Source: Vibrio japonicus (GTDB taxonomy: Bacteria > Pseudomonadota > Gammaproteobacteria > Enterobacterales > Vibrionaceae). From it: DNA of 64,000 nucleotides. Positions 40,499-53,010 of the stretch are shown here, in pieces. Numbering within the stretch: the first letter of the stretch is position 1; each line of letters opens with the position of its first letter. The notes under the pieces were generated by a model. It saw nothing but the letters and a program-made list of their open reading frames with translations, did no database searches and was not told where the DNA came from. Position numbers and translations under genes: made by a program. The DNA lies in NCBI RefSeq assembly GCF_024582835.1, contig NZ_CP102096.1, forward strand, positions 2,719,553 to 2,783,552, given 5' to 3'.

Positions 40499-41698
40499 AT
40501 GCAGATTTCAAAATTACAGCTGTTTTATTTAGCTGCGCTCTCTATGCTCGGCTTTATCGCAACCGATATGTATTTACCTGCGTTTAAGGTGATGGAAACG
40601 GAGTTTGCGACGGGACCAGAACAAATCGCTTTGTCATTGACGGTATTTCTTGTCGGTATGGCATTGGGTCAACTTTTATGGGGCCTAGCGTCTGATAAGT
40701 TTGGCCACCGCAATACCTTAGCTGCAGGTTTAGCGCTGTTTACTGTTGCATCCTTTGGCCTCGCGTTCAGTGACCAAGTCTGGCAACTTCTGACACTGCG
40801 CTTTATTCAGGCGATTGGTGTCTGCGCCCCTGCCGTGATTTGGCAAGCAATGGTGATAAAGCGTTACTCCAGCAACAGCCAACAGATTTTTGCCACCATT
40901 ATGCCGCTAGTGGCACTATCACCAGCTCTAGCGCCACAACTTGGCGTGCTACTAGCTGACAACTTTGGCTGGTCCAGCATTTTTATCGCACTGACGGTCA
41001 TGGGTATCTTGCTGGTCATGGCGACGATGGCTCAAGACAACGAAGTGGTCGAAGAGAAACAAACGAGTATTTCTGCTGATATCAAAGCGTTGATCAGTTC
41101 TAAGTCTTACTTAGGTAACGTATTGATGTTTGCGACAGCTTCGGCGGCATTCTTTGCTTATTTGACTGGTATGCCAGAGATCATGGCGCAGCTTGGCTAT
41201 GAAGCAAAAGACATCGGTTTAAGCTTCATCCCACAAACTATTGCGTTTATGGTGGGTGGTTACCTAGGTAAAGTGGGTGTTAGCAAGTATGGTGATGAGA
41301 AGGTACTACGTCAGTTGATTGGACTATTCAGTGTCTCTTCACTTCTGATCTTTATCGCTTCTCAGTGGGAACTCACCTCCATTTGGCCGATCCTTGCACC
41401 ATTTTGTTTGATTGCCGTTGCAAACGGCGCGCTTTACCCAATCGTAGTTAACCGCGCACTGGCCAGCGCTAAGAGAAGTCCAGCAACAGCCGCTGGTCTA
41501 CAAAACAGCCTGCAAATTAGTGTCAGCAGCCTTTCAAGCGCACTTGTTGCGGCACTCGCGAGTCAGGCACAGATGGTAACCGGTATTGCGATAGTACTGT
41601 GTATGGGTGGACTGTGGTTTGGTTATGTCCTATCAAATCGCGAGTTATCAGAGCAGTTTACAGTTCCTGATAACGCGCGCGTTGTTAGCGAAGAATAA
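40499..41698 (+). CDS. punC: MFS transporter, PunC-like (purine nucleosides)
   Basis: Twelve-helix major-facilitator transporter resembling E. coli PunC (YdhC) throughout: LGFIATDMYLPAFKVME, QLLWGLASDKFGHRNTL (motif A), IGVCAPAVIWQAMV, FATIMPLVALSPALAPQLGVLL, FFAYLTGMPEIM, and GLSFIPQTIAFMVGGY. The ATG at 40499 (399 residues) is preferred because similarity starts there; a TTG 16 codons upstream keeps the frame open. The purine-nucleoside substrate is transferred from E. coli. Probably controlled by the divergent LysR gene. Confidence 0.83.
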   Translation: MQISKLQLFYLAALSMLGFIATDMYLPAFKVMETEFATGPEQIALSLTVFLVGMALGQLLWGLASDKFGHRNTLAAGLALFTVASFGLAFSDQVWQLLTLRFIQAIGVCAPAVIWQAMVIKRYSSNSQQIFATIMPLVALSPALAPQLGVLLADNFGWSSIFIALTVMGILLVMATMAQDNEVVEEKQTSISADIKALISSKSYLGNVLMFATASAAFFAYLTGMPEIMAQLGYEAKDIGLSFIPQTIAFMVGGYLGKVGVSKYGDEKVLRQLIGLFSVSSLLIFIASQWELTSIWPILAPFCLIAVANGALYPIVVNRALASAKRSPATAAGLQNSLQISVSSLSSALVAALASQAQMVTGIAIVLCMGGLWFGYVLSNRELSEQFTVPDNARVVSEE

Positions 41699-41719
41699 CC
41701 TTCACTCCCCAAAAAAAGA

Positions 41720-41745
41720 AAAGAGCCGTATTTGCGGCTCTTTTG
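41720..41745. terminator. Terminator after punC-like gene
   Basis: AAGAGCCG-TATTTG-CGGCTCTT with flanking A and T runs lies between convergent genes. Confidence 0.85.
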
Positions 41746-41756
41746 CTATCTGGGCA

Positions 41757-42533
41757 TTACAGGCTTTTCAGCCCCCACTTCTCTGCCGTCTGTTTAAAGA
41801 ATCCCTGGGTTTTCTTCAGCTCTACCCAATGGTTGATGTAGTTGATCCATACTTGGTCGTCTTGAGGGAGTAACATAGCGATAGGTGTAGGACGACGAGG
41901 CTCTTTCACCGGAACGATCGCCAATTGATTAAACTTCTCCACCAGCGTTGCCGCTTCAACATTTGATGTCACGGATACGTCCGCACGTTTGGCTAACAAC
42001 TCCTGGAAATCTCGCGCCGGTGCTTCAATGACGATATGGGTCGCCGAAGGGAAAAACTCTTTAACCATCTTTTCTTGTACTGTACCGAGCGTTGCAGCAA
42101 CTTTCACGTCTGCTTTGTCAAAATCATTCCAGTCAGAAAATTTCTCTAAATCCTTCTTCTGTACCACTGGCACAAACGCCAAGTAAAAGTACGGCTGGCT
42201 ATAGCCTGCTACTTTAGCGCGTGACATGTTCAGGGATGCACTCCCCGTCACGTCATATTTCCCCGCCGTAATTCCATTCACCAACGTTTTCCAATCCGTC
42301 GCGACGTATTCTACTTTGACGCCAAGATCTTTGGCCAACTCGGTCGTCACATCAATATCAAATCCACGGTAACTGTTGGTTGCGGGATCTTTCATCGTCA
42401 TTGGATTCCAATCCCCTGTCGTCCCAACTCGGAGAACCCCAGAATCCAAAATATCATTGAGCCGGCTCTTAGCATTGGCAAAGCCACTCATCGCAAGTAA
42501 AGACAGCCCTAGCGCGAACAGAAGATTTTTCAT
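41757..42533 (-). CDS. Periplasmic amino-acid-binding / PheC-like protein
   Basis: Secreted solute-binding protein (family 3 fold) of 258 residues with a Sec signal peptide (MKNLLFALGLSLLAMSGFANA). The mature start RLNDILDSGVLRVGTTGDWNPMT and the later PYFYLAFVPVVQKKDL strongly recall periplasmic cyclohexadienyl dehydratase PheC, which shares this fold. It could thus be an ABC transporter receptor or a PheC-type enzyme. The divergent neighbour, across 100 bases, is an amino-acid ABC permease, which favours transport. No ATPase gene is adjacent. Confidence 0.78.
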   Translation of the reverse strand: MKNLLFALGLSLLAMSGFANAKSRLNDILDSGVLRVGTTGDWNPMTMKDPATNSYRGFDIDVTTELAKDLGVKVEYVATDWKTLVNGITAGKYDVTGSASLNMSRAKVAGYSQPYFYLAFVPVVQKKDLEKFSDWNDFDKADVKVAATLGTVQEKMVKEFFPSATHIVIEAPARDFQELLAKRADVSVTSNVEAATLVEKFNQLAIVPVKEPRRPTPIAMLLPQDDQVWINYINHWVELKKTQGFFKQTAEKWGLKSL

Positions 42534-42633
42534 TGTTTTTCCTTAGTATAAGTTCCGTTTAAGATTTACAAACGCATCCTTGATAACATAGCAGCAACAA
42601 AGGACATTTTTTAGTCAAGCAAGGGACAGAAGC

Positions 42634-43374
42634 GTGAATTGTCGATATCTATGGTTATTTTTGCCGTTGCTCATCACAGGGTGTACGGATTACCAGTGGG
42701 GCTGGTATGTACTCGATCCATCCACCCAGCAAGGACAGACTAACTTAAGGTTTCTTATCGCGGGCTTTTCCGACACGATTACGGTCTCACTGATCAGTAT
42801 GTGTCTCGCAATGAGCATTGGCTTGATCGTTGCTCTCCCAGCATTATCGAGTTCCAAACTCCTCAACACCCTAAATAGAATCTATGTAGAAAGCATTCGC
42901 TCGATCCCTGTATTGGTCTTACTACTGTGGGTTTACTATGGAATGCCAACGCTACTCGACATTTCATTGAACCACTTTTGGGCAGGTGTTATCGCACTGA
43001 CTGTTGCCGAAAGTGCATTTATGGCGGAAGTGTTTCGTGGTGGTATTCAGGCGATTGCGCGTGGGCAGCATGAAGCAGCCGAATCGCTAGGACTAAACTA
43101 TTGGCAAAAAATGCGTTTGGTGATTTTGCCTCAGGCATTTCGACAAATTCTCCCACCACTGGGGAATCAATTTGTTTATATTCTTAAGATGAGTTCGCTG
43201 GTCAGTGTGATAGGCCTAAGTGATTTAACTCGACGTGCCAATGAGTTAGTAGTGAATGAGTACTTACCCCTCGAAATTTATACCTTTTTGGTTTTAGAGT
43301 ACTTAGTGCTGATTTTGCTCGTCTCGCAAGCGGTGCGTTGGTTAGAAAAGCGCATCGCGATTCCAAGTCACTAA
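42634..43374 (+). CDS. Amino-acid ABC transporter permease with lipobox-like N-terminus
   Basis: HisM/GlnP-type inner-membrane permease of 246 residues. The EAA loop (EAAESLGLNYWQKMRLVILPQAFRQILPP) that contacts the ATPase is intact, as is the ESIRSIPVLVLLLWVYYGMP block. The N-terminus is odd: a hydrophobic stretch ends in LITGC at Cys17, which matches a lipoprotein signal. It is followed by a 25-residue polar loop before the first transport-domain helix. The start is GTG with AAGGGA 8 bases upstream. Only this permease and the divergent binding protein are present, so the ATPase must come from elsewhere. Confidence 0.8.
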   Translation: MNCRYLWLFLPLLITGCTDYQWGWYVLDPSTQQGQTNLRFLIAGFSDTITVSLISMCLAMSIGLIVALPALSSSKLLNTLNRIYVESIRSIPVLVLLLWVYYGMPTLLDISLNHFWAGVIALTVAESAFMAEVFRGGIQAIARGQHEAAESLGLNYWQKMRLVILPQAFRQILPPLGNQFVYILKMSSLVSVIGLSDLTRRANELVVNEYLPLEIYTFLVLEYLVLILLVSQAVRWLEKRIAIPSH

Positions 43375-43395
43375 CGATTCGCCTTTGCCAATAAC

Positions 43396-43420
43396 AAAGC
43401 CGCTCGTTTGAGCGGCTTTG
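43396..43420. terminator. Terminator between permease gene and glmU
   Basis: AAAGCCGCT-CGTTTG-AGCGGCTTT followed by GTTTC lies between convergent genes. Confidence 0.8.
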
Positions 43421-43447
43421 TTTCATTTCTTGAGTAACGCTGAAAAA

Positions 43448-44809
43448 TTACTTCTGTTTTACTGGACGTTGCCAGCCAGTAATTTTGCGCTCTTTTACGC
43501 GAGTGATGACTAACTCACCCTCTTCAACGTTTTTAGTCAGCGTCGTACCTGCACCGATGGTTGCGCCATCCGCGATAGTCACTGGCGCAACTAACTGGCT
43601 GTCAGAACCGACAAAGACATCATTACCGATGATGGTTTTGAATTTGTTCGCGCCGTCGTAGTTGCAAGTAATCGTTCCTGCTCCGATATTCGTGCGCTGA
43701 CCAATTTCCGCGTCACCCAGATAAGTCAGGTGATTCGCTTTCGAACCTTCCCCGATACGGGCATTTTTCACTTCTACAAAGTTGCCGACGTGAGAGTCGT
43801 TACGCATCTCAGTACCAGGACGTAGACGAGTAAACGGACCAACCGTACACTCTTCACCAACCGTCGCACCTTCAATCACACTGTAAGGACGTACAATGGT
43901 GTTATCGTCGATTTCACAATCTTTGAGTACACATCCCGTGCCGATCACCACGTTATCACCGAGAGTCACGTTACCTTCAATGATCACGTTAGCATCGATT
44001 TCACAGTCCATGCCGCACTGCAATGCACCACGCAGGTCAAAGCGTGCTGGGTCACGTAACATTACGCCTTGCTCAAGTAGCTTCTTCGCTTGCATTGATT
44101 GGAACGCACGCTCAAGACGAGCTAGCTGTGCGCGGTCATTCACGCCTTCAACTTCGATCGGGTTCACTGGATGAACCGCTTCAACTGCGCGACCTTCATC
44201 GTGCGCGGCTGCGATCACATCGGTTAGGTAGTATTCACCTTGGGCGTTGTTATTATTCAGGCCTGATAGCCAGCGCTTAAGGTCTCCACCTGTCGCGACC
44301 ATCACACCTGTGTTAATTTCTTTAATCAGCTTTTGTTCTTCCGTCGCATCTTTTTGTTCAACGATAGCGACAACAGGGCCGTTTTTACGCACGATACGGC
44401 CGTAGCCAGTAGGGTTATCCAAAACCACGGTCAAAAGAGCAATACCACCTGTTGGTTGAGCATCTAGCAGGCTCTCGATTGTCTCTTCAGAGATTAAAGG
44501 CACGTCACCGTACAACACCAAGATTTTTTCATCGTCTTCAAATTTTGCCGACGCTTGATCAACTGCATGGCCTGTACCTAGTTGCTCAGCTTGCAGCACC
44601 CAGTTAACAGGCTCATTCGCCAATTCTGCTTGCATTTGATCACCGCCGTGGCCGTAAACCAAATGAATATTTTGCGCACCTAAACTAGAGCAAGTATCAA
44701 TAACATGCTTAGCCATCGGCTTTCCTGCTAAGGTATGAAGCACCTTAGGTTTGTTTGAGTACATGCGAGTACCTTTACCCGCAGCGAGGATGACAGCGCT
44801 AAATTTCAT
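43448..44809 (-). CDS. glmU: Bifunctional GlmU (UDP-GlcNAc synthesis)
   Basis: Acetylates glucosamine 1-phosphate and then uridylates it to UDP-GlcNAc for peptidoglycan and LPS. The 453 residues contain the N-terminal nucleotidyltransferase motif [18 protein letters not shown] and, from about residue 250, left-handed beta-helix hexapeptide repeats ending with the acetyltransferase active-site region [11 protein letters not shown] and [10 protein letters not shown]. Length is standard. It lies downstream of atpC but after a terminator, so it probably has its own promoter. Confidence 0.97.
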   Translation of the reverse strand: MKFSAVILAAGKGTRMYSNKPKVLHTLAGKPMAKHVIDTCSSLGAQNIHLVYGHGGDQMQAELANEPVNWVLQAEQLGTGHAVDQASAKFEDDEKILVLYGDVPLISEETIESLLDAQPTGGIALLTVVLDNPTGYGRIVRKNGPVVAIVEQKDATEEQKLIKEINTGVMVATGGDLKRWLSGLNNNNAQGEYYLTDVIAAAHDEGRAVEAVHPVNPIEVEGVNDRAQLARLERAFQSMQAKKLLEQGVMLRDPARFDLRGALQCGMDCEIDANVIIEGNVTLGDNVVIGTGCVLKDCEIDDNTIVRPYSVIEGATVGEECTVGPFTRLRPGTEMRNDSHVGNFVEVKNARIGEGSKANHLTYLGDAEIGQRTNIGAGTITCNYDGANKFKTIIGNDVFVGSDSQLVAPVTIADGATIGAGTTLTKNVEEGELVITRVKERKITGWQRPVKQK

Positions 44810-44910
44810 TGATGTGCCTTTGTACGTTGTAATAAAAAACTGCCCGATATTTTAGAGGCTTGAGCAGCAATAGTTAATTGCGTTAGAAAAGTTTCTGGCA
44901 AAAAATAAGC

Positions 44911-44938
44911 AAAAAGGCGGTCTAATGACCGCCTTTAT
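44911..44938 (-). terminator. Terminator of the atp operon
   Basis: On the minus strand AAAGGCGGTC-ATTA-GACCGCCTTT is followed by TT and T-rich sequence just past the atpC stop. Confidence 0.9.
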
Positions 44939-44962
44939 CATTTTTAAAACGCTACTAAAGGT

Positions 44963-45385
44963 TTAGCGACGTTTTTTTGTCAGCTCGATAACACGTAGCT
45001 GAGCAATGGCTTTCGCCAGCTCACTGGCCGCTTGAGCGAAGTCCATATCACCATGCTGATTCTGAATTTTCTCCTCAGCGCGGCGCTTGGCTTCTTCTGC
45101 CTTCGCTGCGTCTAGCTCTTCACCACGGATAGCTGTATCAGCCAGTACAGTCGCTGTACCAGGCTGAACTTCTACCATACCACCAGAAACATAAATGATT
45201 TCTTCGTGGCCGTGCTGTTTCACAATACGCACCATACCAGGCTTAATAGCGGTCAGTAACGGAGTGTGACCATGGAAAATACCAAGTTCACCTTCGCTAC
45301 CGGTCACCTGAAATGTTTCTACGCGACCAGAGAAGATTTTCTTCTCAGCGCTGACTACATCTAGGTGAAAGGTTATTGGTGCCAT
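44963..45385 (-). CDS. atpC: ATP synthase epsilon subunit
   Basis: Central-stalk subunit of F1, 140 residues, with the N-terminal beta sandwich ([37 protein letters not shown]) and a C-terminal two-helix domain from about residue 90 that can inhibit ATP hydrolysis. It is the last gene of atpIBEFHAGDC and starts 18 bases after atpD. Confidence 0.97.
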   Translation of the reverse strand: MAPITFHLDVVSAEKKIFSGRVETFQVTGSEGELGIFHGHTPLLTAIKPGMVRIVKQHGHEEIIYVSGGMVEVQPGTATVLADTAIRGEELDAAKAEEAKRRAEEKIQNQHGDMDFAQAASELAKAIAQLRVIELTKKRR

Positions 45386-45403
45386 ATCGCCTCCTAGTTA
45401 GCC

Positions 45404-46822
<1,419 letters not shown>

Positions 46823-46842
46823 CTATTTCGTTTTACCTAAAC

Positions 46843-47709
46843 TTAAACCGCAGCAGCACCACCAACGATTTCCGATAGTTCTTGTGTGATCGCAGCCTGA
46901 CGGGCTTTGTTGTACACAAGTTCTAGATCTTCAATCAGGTTGGTTGCGTTATCAGTTGCAGCTTTCATCGCAATCATTCGAGCCGCTTGCTCACAAGCAA
47001 GGTTCTCAACTACACCTTGGTAAACCTGAGACTCTACGTAACGCACTAATAGTGCATCCAGCAGAGGTTGTGGTTCAGGCTCATAGATGTAGTCCCATGA
47101 ATGCTCACGCTGCATCTCTTTGCTGTCAGATTTAGGCAAAGGTAGCAATTGATCGATCGTTGGTTGCTGAACCATAGTGTTGACAAACTTGTTGAACACT
47201 ACATATAAACGGTCCAATTCACCTTCATCGTATTTCTTCAGCATTACGCTTACAGAACCGATTAGGTCTTCTAGGCTAGGTTGATCACCCAGACCAGAAA
47301 CCTGAGCAGCTACTTTCGCGCCACTGTTGTTAAAGAAAGCTGTTGCTTTAGAACCAACAACTGCTAGTTCAACTTCAGCACCTTTCTCTTTCCAAGCTTG
47401 CATGTCATTGATAGCTTTTTTGAACACGTTAATGTTCAAGCCGCCACACAAGCCACGGTCTGTAGAAACGATGATGTAACCAACTCGCTTCGCTTCACGC
47501 TCTTCTAGGTACGGATGACGGTACTCTAGGTTCGCGTTTGCTACGTGACCGATCACTTTACGCATGGTTTCAGCGTATGGACGAGAAGCTTCCATTGCAT
47601 CTTGAGAACGACGCATTTTTGAAGCTGCTACCATTTCCATCGCTTTCGTAATTTTCTGCGTGCTTTTAACACTACCGATTTTATTACGTATCTCTTTTGC
47701 GCCGGCCAT
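46843..47709 (-). CDS. atpG: ATP synthase gamma subunit
   Basis: Rotor shaft of F1, 288 residues. The N- and C-terminal helices that form the coiled coil in the alpha/beta ring are present ([28 protein letters not shown] at the start; [38 protein letters not shown] at the end), with the [11 protein letters not shown] loop between. It sits between atpA and atpD. Confidence 0.98.
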   Translation of the reverse strand: MAGAKEIRNKIGSVKSTQKITKAMEMVAASKMRRSQDAMEASRPYAETMRKVIGHVANANLEYRHPYLEEREAKRVGYIIVSTDRGLCGGLNINVFKKAINDMQAWKEKGAEVELAVVGSKATAFFNNSGAKVAAQVSGLGDQPSLEDLIGSVSVMLKKYDEGELDRLYVVFNKFVNTMVQQPTIDQLLPLPKSDSKEMQREHSWDYIYEPEPQPLLDALLVRYVESQVYQGVVENLACEQAARMIAMKAATDNATNLIEDLELVYNKARQAAITQELSEIVGGAAAV

Positions 47710-47751
47710 CGTTACTCTCCATTAGTTGGTGGCATTACTGCCACCGACCTA

Positions 47752-49293
47752 TTACCAAGTTTGGGTTGCTACGAAGTCGTCAGTCAGCTTCTTAAGCTGT
47801 GCTTCAACTTCATCGTTGTATGCACCCGTCTTGTCGATCTCAGCCGCAAATTCAGCGTATTGACCGCGAGCGTACGATAGTAGAGCCGCTTCGAAATCTA
47901 GCAGTTTGCTTAGTTCAACATCTGCTAAATAACCGCGCTCTGCCGCGAAGATAACTAGTGCTTGGTCAAATACAGACATTGGAGCGTACTGCTTCTGCTT
48001 CATTAGTTCTGTAACTTTTTGACCGTGGTCTAGCTGTTTCTTCGTTGCTTCATCAAGGTCAGACGAGAACTGTGCGAATGCCGCTAGTTCACGGTACTGA
48101 GCTAGTGCAGTACGGATACCGCCTGATAGCTTCTTGATGATTTTCGTCTGCGCTGAACCACCTACACGAGATACTGAGATACCTGGGTCAACCGCTGGAC
48201 GAACACCTGCGTTGAATAGCTCAGTTTGTAGGAAGATCTGACCGTCGGTAATCGAGATTACGTTAGTCGGTACGAATGCTGAAACGTCACCTGCTTGAGT
48301 TTCAATGATAGGAAGAGCAGTCAAAGAGCCTGTCTTACCTTTCACTTCACCGTTAGTGAACTTTTCTACATATTCTTCGCTTACACGAGCTGCGCGCTCT
48401 AGTAGACGTGAGTGTAGGTAGAATACATCCCCTGGGAATGCTTCACGGCCTGGTGGACGTTTTAATAGTAGAGAGATCTGACGGTAAGCTACCGCTTGCT
48501 TAGATAGATCATCATAAACAATCAGTGCGTCTTCGCCGCGATCACGGAAGTATTCACCCATCGCACAGCCAGAGTATGGCGCTAGGTATTGTAGCGCTGC
48601 TGACTCAGAAGCAGATGCAACAACAACGATAGTGTTTGCTAGCGCGCCGTGCTCTTCTAGTTTGCGAACTACGTTAGCAATAGTCGATGCTTTCTGACCG
48701 ATAGCTACGTAGATTGAGAAAATACCAGAGTTTTTCTGGTTGATAATCGCATCGATCGCCATTGCTGTTTTACCAGTCTGACGGTCACCGATTACAAGCT
48801 CACGCTGACCACGACCGATTGGGATCATTGAGTCAACAGATTTGTAACCAGTTTGCACAGGTTGGTCTACCGATTTACGGTCGATTACGCCTGGTGCGAT
48901 TACTTCTACAGGTGAAGTCAGTTTCGCTTCGATTGGACCTTTACCATCGATAGGCTCACCTAGTGTGTTCACTACGCGACCTAGTAGTTCTGGACCAACT
49001 GGTACTTCAAGAATACGACCAGTACCTGTAACTTTCATGCCTTCCTTAAGGTCAGCATATGGGCCCATTACAACCGCACCAACCGAGTCACGCTCAAGGT
49101 TAAGTGCTAGTGCATAACGGCCACCCGGTAATTCAATCATTTCACCTTGCATCACGTCCGCTAGGCCGTGGATGCGGATGATACCATCGCTTACCGATAC
49201 GATAGTACCCTCGTTGCGAGCTTCACTAACAACTTCGAAAGATTCGATACGTTGTTTGATTAGATCGCTGATTTCCGTGGAATTAAGTTGCAT
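47752..49293 (-). CDS. atpA: ATP synthase alpha subunit
   Basis: Regulatory nucleotide-binding F1 subunit, 513 residues from the ATG at 49293. That start follows a GGGGATTGGAG ribosome-binding region and gives the standard [16 protein letters not shown]. An upstream ATG at 49323 in the same frame would overlap atpH and lacks similarity. The P-loop GDRQTGKT is at about residues 169-176, and [17 protein letters not shown] precedes the C-terminal domain. Confidence 0.98.
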   Translation of the reverse strand: MQLNSTEISDLIKQRIESFEVVSEARNEGTIVSVSDGIIRIHGLADVMQGEMIELPGGRYALALNLERDSVGAVVMGPYADLKEGMKVTGTGRILEVPVGPELLGRVVNTLGEPIDGKGPIEAKLTSPVEVIAPGVIDRKSVDQPVQTGYKSVDSMIPIGRGQRELVIGDRQTGKTAMAIDAIINQKNSGIFSIYVAIGQKASTIANVVRKLEEHGALANTIVVVASASESAALQYLAPYSGCAMGEYFRDRGEDALIVYDDLSKQAVAYRQISLLLKRPPGREAFPGDVFYLHSRLLERAARVSEEYVEKFTNGEVKGKTGSLTALPIIETQAGDVSAFVPTNVISITDGQIFLQTELFNAGVRPAVDPGISVSRVGGSAQTKIIKKLSGGIRTALAQYRELAAFAQFSSDLDEATKKQLDHGQKVTELMKQKQYAPMSVFDQALVIFAAERGYLADVELSKLLDFEAALLSYARGQYAEFAAEIDKTGAYNDEVEAQLKKLTDDFVATQTW

Positions 49294-49306
49294 GCTCCAA
49301 TCCCCA

Positions 49307-49840
49307 TTAAGACTGCAATGCATCGCTCAGACGGTTCAAACGACCGCGTGCTGAGTTATCGATGACTAAGTCTCCGGCTCGAATAATAACCCCACCAAGT
49401 AGGGCCTCATCTACACTGCAATTCAGCTTCACTTTGCGCTCTAGGCGCTGCTCAAGCTTGCTACTGATATCTGCGCGCTGCTCATCAGAAAGTTCGGTTG
49501 CTGAAATCACTTCAGCATCGATTTCTTTCTCATGCTCTTTCTTCAGAATGAAGAATTGCTTACAAACATCAGGAAGGGCCGATAAACGGCCATTCTCAGC
49601 CATCACCTTTAACAGGTTCTGACCGTTTGCATTAACTTGCTCGCCACAAATTGCGACAAAGATTTCTGCTAGTTTGTCAGCAGAAATAGAACCCGTTAAA
49701 AGTTCTTTCACTTGTGCGTTATTTGCGACTTCCGCAGCGAAAGACAACATTTGACCCCATTGGTCAAGTTCGCCTTTCTCTACAGCAAAGTCGAATGCTG
49801 CTTTAGCATAGGGGCGTGCGATAGTAGTCAAATCAGACAT
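49307..49840 (-). CDS. atpH: ATP synthase delta subunit
   Basis: Joins F1 to the peripheral stalk. The 177 residues include the conserved N-terminal [11 protein letters not shown] and the C-terminal [26 protein letters not shown]. It starts 14 bases after atpF and stops 13 bases before atpA. Confidence 0.97.
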   Translation of the reverse strand: MSDLTTIARPYAKAAFDFAVEKGELDQWGQMLSFAAEVANNAQVKELLTGSISADKLAEIFVAICGEQVNANGQNLLKVMAENGRLSALPDVCKQFFILKKEHEKEIDAEVISATELSDEQRADISSKLEQRLERKVKLNCSVDEALLGGVIIRAGDLVIDNSARGRLNRLSDALQS

Positions 49841-49854
49841 ATGCGCCCCCAGAC

Positions 49855-50325
49855 TTAAAGTTTTGCAGTAATGTTGTCGAGAATATCTTTGTGCGCATTC
49901 TTATCGATAGTACGCTCTAGGATTTTCTCAGCACCAGCTACAGCCAGAGTTGCAACTTGTTTGCGCAGCTCATCGCGCGCGCGGTTGCGTTCAGCTTCTA
50001 GTTCTGCTTCAGCTTGAGTAAGGATTTTCTGACGTTCAGTCTGAGCTTCCTCACGTGCTTCATCTAGAATTTGAGCTTTACGCTTGTTCGCTTGCTCGAT
50101 GATCTCAGTTGCTGTGCGCTTCGCTTCTTTTAACTGATCAGAAGCGTTGGCTTGTGCTAGATTCAAGTCTTTTGCAGCACGTTCTGCTGCTTGTAGACCG
50201 TCAGCAATTTTCTTCTGACGCTCTTCAATCGCTTGTATTAATAGTGGCCATACATACTTCATGCAGAACCACACAAACATAGCAAACGAAATTGCTTGAC
50301 CTAGCAGAGTTGCGTTTATATTCAC
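49855..50325 (-). CDS. atpF: ATP synthase b subunit
   Basis: Peripheral-stalk subunit, 156 residues, with one N-terminal membrane helix (about 5-25) followed by a long charged coiled coil rich in Ala, Glu, Lys and Arg. It forms a dimer that holds the F1 stator through AtpH. Length equals E. coli AtpF. Confidence 0.97.
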   Translation of the reverse strand: MNINATLLGQAISFAMFVWFCMKYVWPLLIQAIEERQKKIADGLQAAERAAKDLNLAQANASDQLKEAKRTATEIIEQANKRKAQILDEAREEAQTERQKILTQAEAELEAERNRARDELRKQVATLAVAGAEKILERTIDKNAHKDILDNITAKL

Positions 50326-50396
50326 AACAGCTACCCCTCTATTTGGACTTAGTGTTAATCAGTGACAAGCCTAGGCTCGTCCCGAGTTAAAGGTGA

Positions 50397-50699
<303 letters not shown>

Positions 50700-50707
50700 T
50701 TAAAAAA

Positions 50708-51523
<816 letters not shown>

Positions 51524-51528
51524 TCATC

Positions 51529-51918
51529 CTATTTTTTGTTGTTAATGAATAGCACTGGCGCACAGATATTAATACCTAGAGCCAGCAAATAGGTTAGCTT
51601 GAGCGGAACGAGTTCCACCTGCATATACATGTAGGCAACGGTGAATAGAGCGACCGTGATGAGGATTTTAAGTGCTTCGCCCGTGTAGAAAGAGGCCGTA
51701 ATTCGCTTTGCAGCACGAGCTCCACTAAACATAAAAGCACACAGCGCAAAAACCGCATTAGCGATAACAAAGATGCCACCACCAACTAGCGCCGAAATTC
51801 CCCATTCAGCATTCACAGCTACAGCCATTCCTGCCGCCAATAATGTAACCGCGCCAAACTCGATCATTAACAATTGCTTTGCAAGCTCTCGTCCTGGTCT
51901 AGCTAACGCAGCTACCAT
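51529..51918 (-). CDS. atpI: ATP synthase accessory protein AtpI
   Basis: Small membrane protein, 129 residues with four hydrophobic segments. It is the first gene of the atp operon and is thought to help assembly of the c ring. Sequence is weakly conserved in this family; the call rests on the four-helix layout, the block MEIVGGGIFVIAN-like segment around residues 45-60, and the operon position 8 bases before atpB. Confidence 0.9.
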   Translation of the reverse strand: MVAALARPGRELAKQLLMIEFGAVTLLAAGMAVAVNAEWGISALVGGGIFVIANAVFALCAFMFSGARAAKRITASFYTGEALKILITVALFTVAYMYMQVELVPLKLTYLLALGINICAPVLFINNKK

Positions 51919-51980
51919 GTATTCGTACCTCTATTAAAATCCACAGCTGTTACTACCTCGGTGCTGGGAAATTGGCGAAA

Positions 51981-52008
51981 ATTATACGATGAGTGAACCC
52001 GAATGCAA
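51981..52008 (-). promoter_or_regulatory. Likely atp operon promoter
   Basis: On the minus strand TTGCAT (52003-52008), a 16-base spacer and TATAAT (51981-51986) lie about 65 bases before atpI, in the gap after parB. Confidence 0.7.
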
Positions 52009-52105
52009 TGAAAACACGGGAAAAAGTTACAATTTTGTTTACAAGCCGACAACTTTCGCACAAAAAATGGTTTTTTACATAATTGATTGAGATCAATTAT
52101 CTCAT

Positions 52106-52987
52106 TTAGCTCTCTAGCTTGGCAATTAGTTGCTCCAATTTGTGAGGCTCATCAAGACTAATTATCATTTTTGACGCCCCGCTCTTGGCTCTCACAATAT
52201 TTACTTTTGCATCGAGCATTTCACTTAATTTTTGAGACATTTGTTGTGCTACAGCGTCTTGAGGCTCATTTTTTTCCTCAGATGGTGGCTGGAGACACTT
52301 TTTCACAAATTGCTCAGTTTGACGAACGGTCATTTGCTTCTTCGCCACTTGCTCAGCAACCTCTACTTGTTGCTTACCTTCGAGAGCGAGAAGCGCACGA
52401 GCATGCCCCATTTCTAGTGCTTTATCCGCCACCAGAGACTTTACCTCTGGTTCTAACTGGTTCAGACGAAGTAAGTTACTAACCGTCGTTCGAGACTTAC
52501 CGATAACTTCGGCAACTTGTTGATGAGTTAAGGAAAACTCGATTTGCAAGCGATCAAGGGCCTGAGCTTCTTCGATCACATTGAGATCTTCGCGTTGAAT
52601 GTTTTCGATCAGTGCCATAGCGATCGCTGCACGATCTTCCACTTTTTTGATCACACATGGAACTTGCGTTAGTCCAGCTTTACGGGCCGCTCTCCAACGA
52701 CGTTCACCAGCAATAATCTCAAATCGTTCGTGGTCAAGTTGACGAACAACAATCGGCTGAATGATGCCTTGAGACTCAATTGAGGCTGCGAGTTCTTCTA
52801 ATGCCACTGGTGACATGTCTTTACGCGGTTGATAGACACCTGGTTTTAGGCTGTTGATGTTTAAGTCTTTTAGTTCACCATCAGACGATAACTCTTGGCT
52901 ATGTATAGCACTTTGCTGTTTTTCACGTGCTAATGAGCTCGTTGAAAGCAGAGCGTCAAGCCCTTTACCTAAACCACGTTTAGACAT
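52106..52987 (-). CDS. parB: Chromosome partitioning protein ParB (chromosome 1)
   Basis: CTP-dependent DNA clamp that loads at parS and spreads. The 293 residues contain the CTP-binding/ParB N-terminal domain with GERRWRAARKAGL, a helix-turn-helix (LTHQQVAEVIGKSRTTVSNLLRL, about 140-162) that reads parS, and a C-terminal dimerisation domain. The N-terminal MSKRGLGKGLDALLS is the typical ParA-interacting motif. It is downstream of parA in the rsmG-parA-parB string. Its targets are likely the three parS sites at 10106, 13226 and 16881. Confidence 0.97.
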   Translation of the reverse strand: MSKRGLGKGLDALLSTSSLAREKQQSAIHSQELSSDGELKDLNINSLKPGVYQPRKDMSPVALEELAASIESQGIIQPIVVRQLDHERFEIIAGERRWRAARKAGLTQVPCVIKKVEDRAAIAMALIENIQREDLNVIEEAQALDRLQIEFSLTHQQVAEVIGKSRTTVSNLLRLNQLEPEVKSLVADKALEMGHARALLALEGKQQVEVAEQVAKKQMTVRQTEQFVKKCLQPPSEEKNEPQDAVAQQMSQKLSEMLDAKVNIVRAKSGASKMIISLDEPHKLEQLIAKLES

Positions 52988-53010
52988 ATACAGGAATTCC
53001 TTTGTTAGGG

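Noticed and set aside
52915..52935. A TTTCACGTG half-palindrome within parB, like part of a parS site
   Set aside because: Only one half matches; the second half-site is missing.
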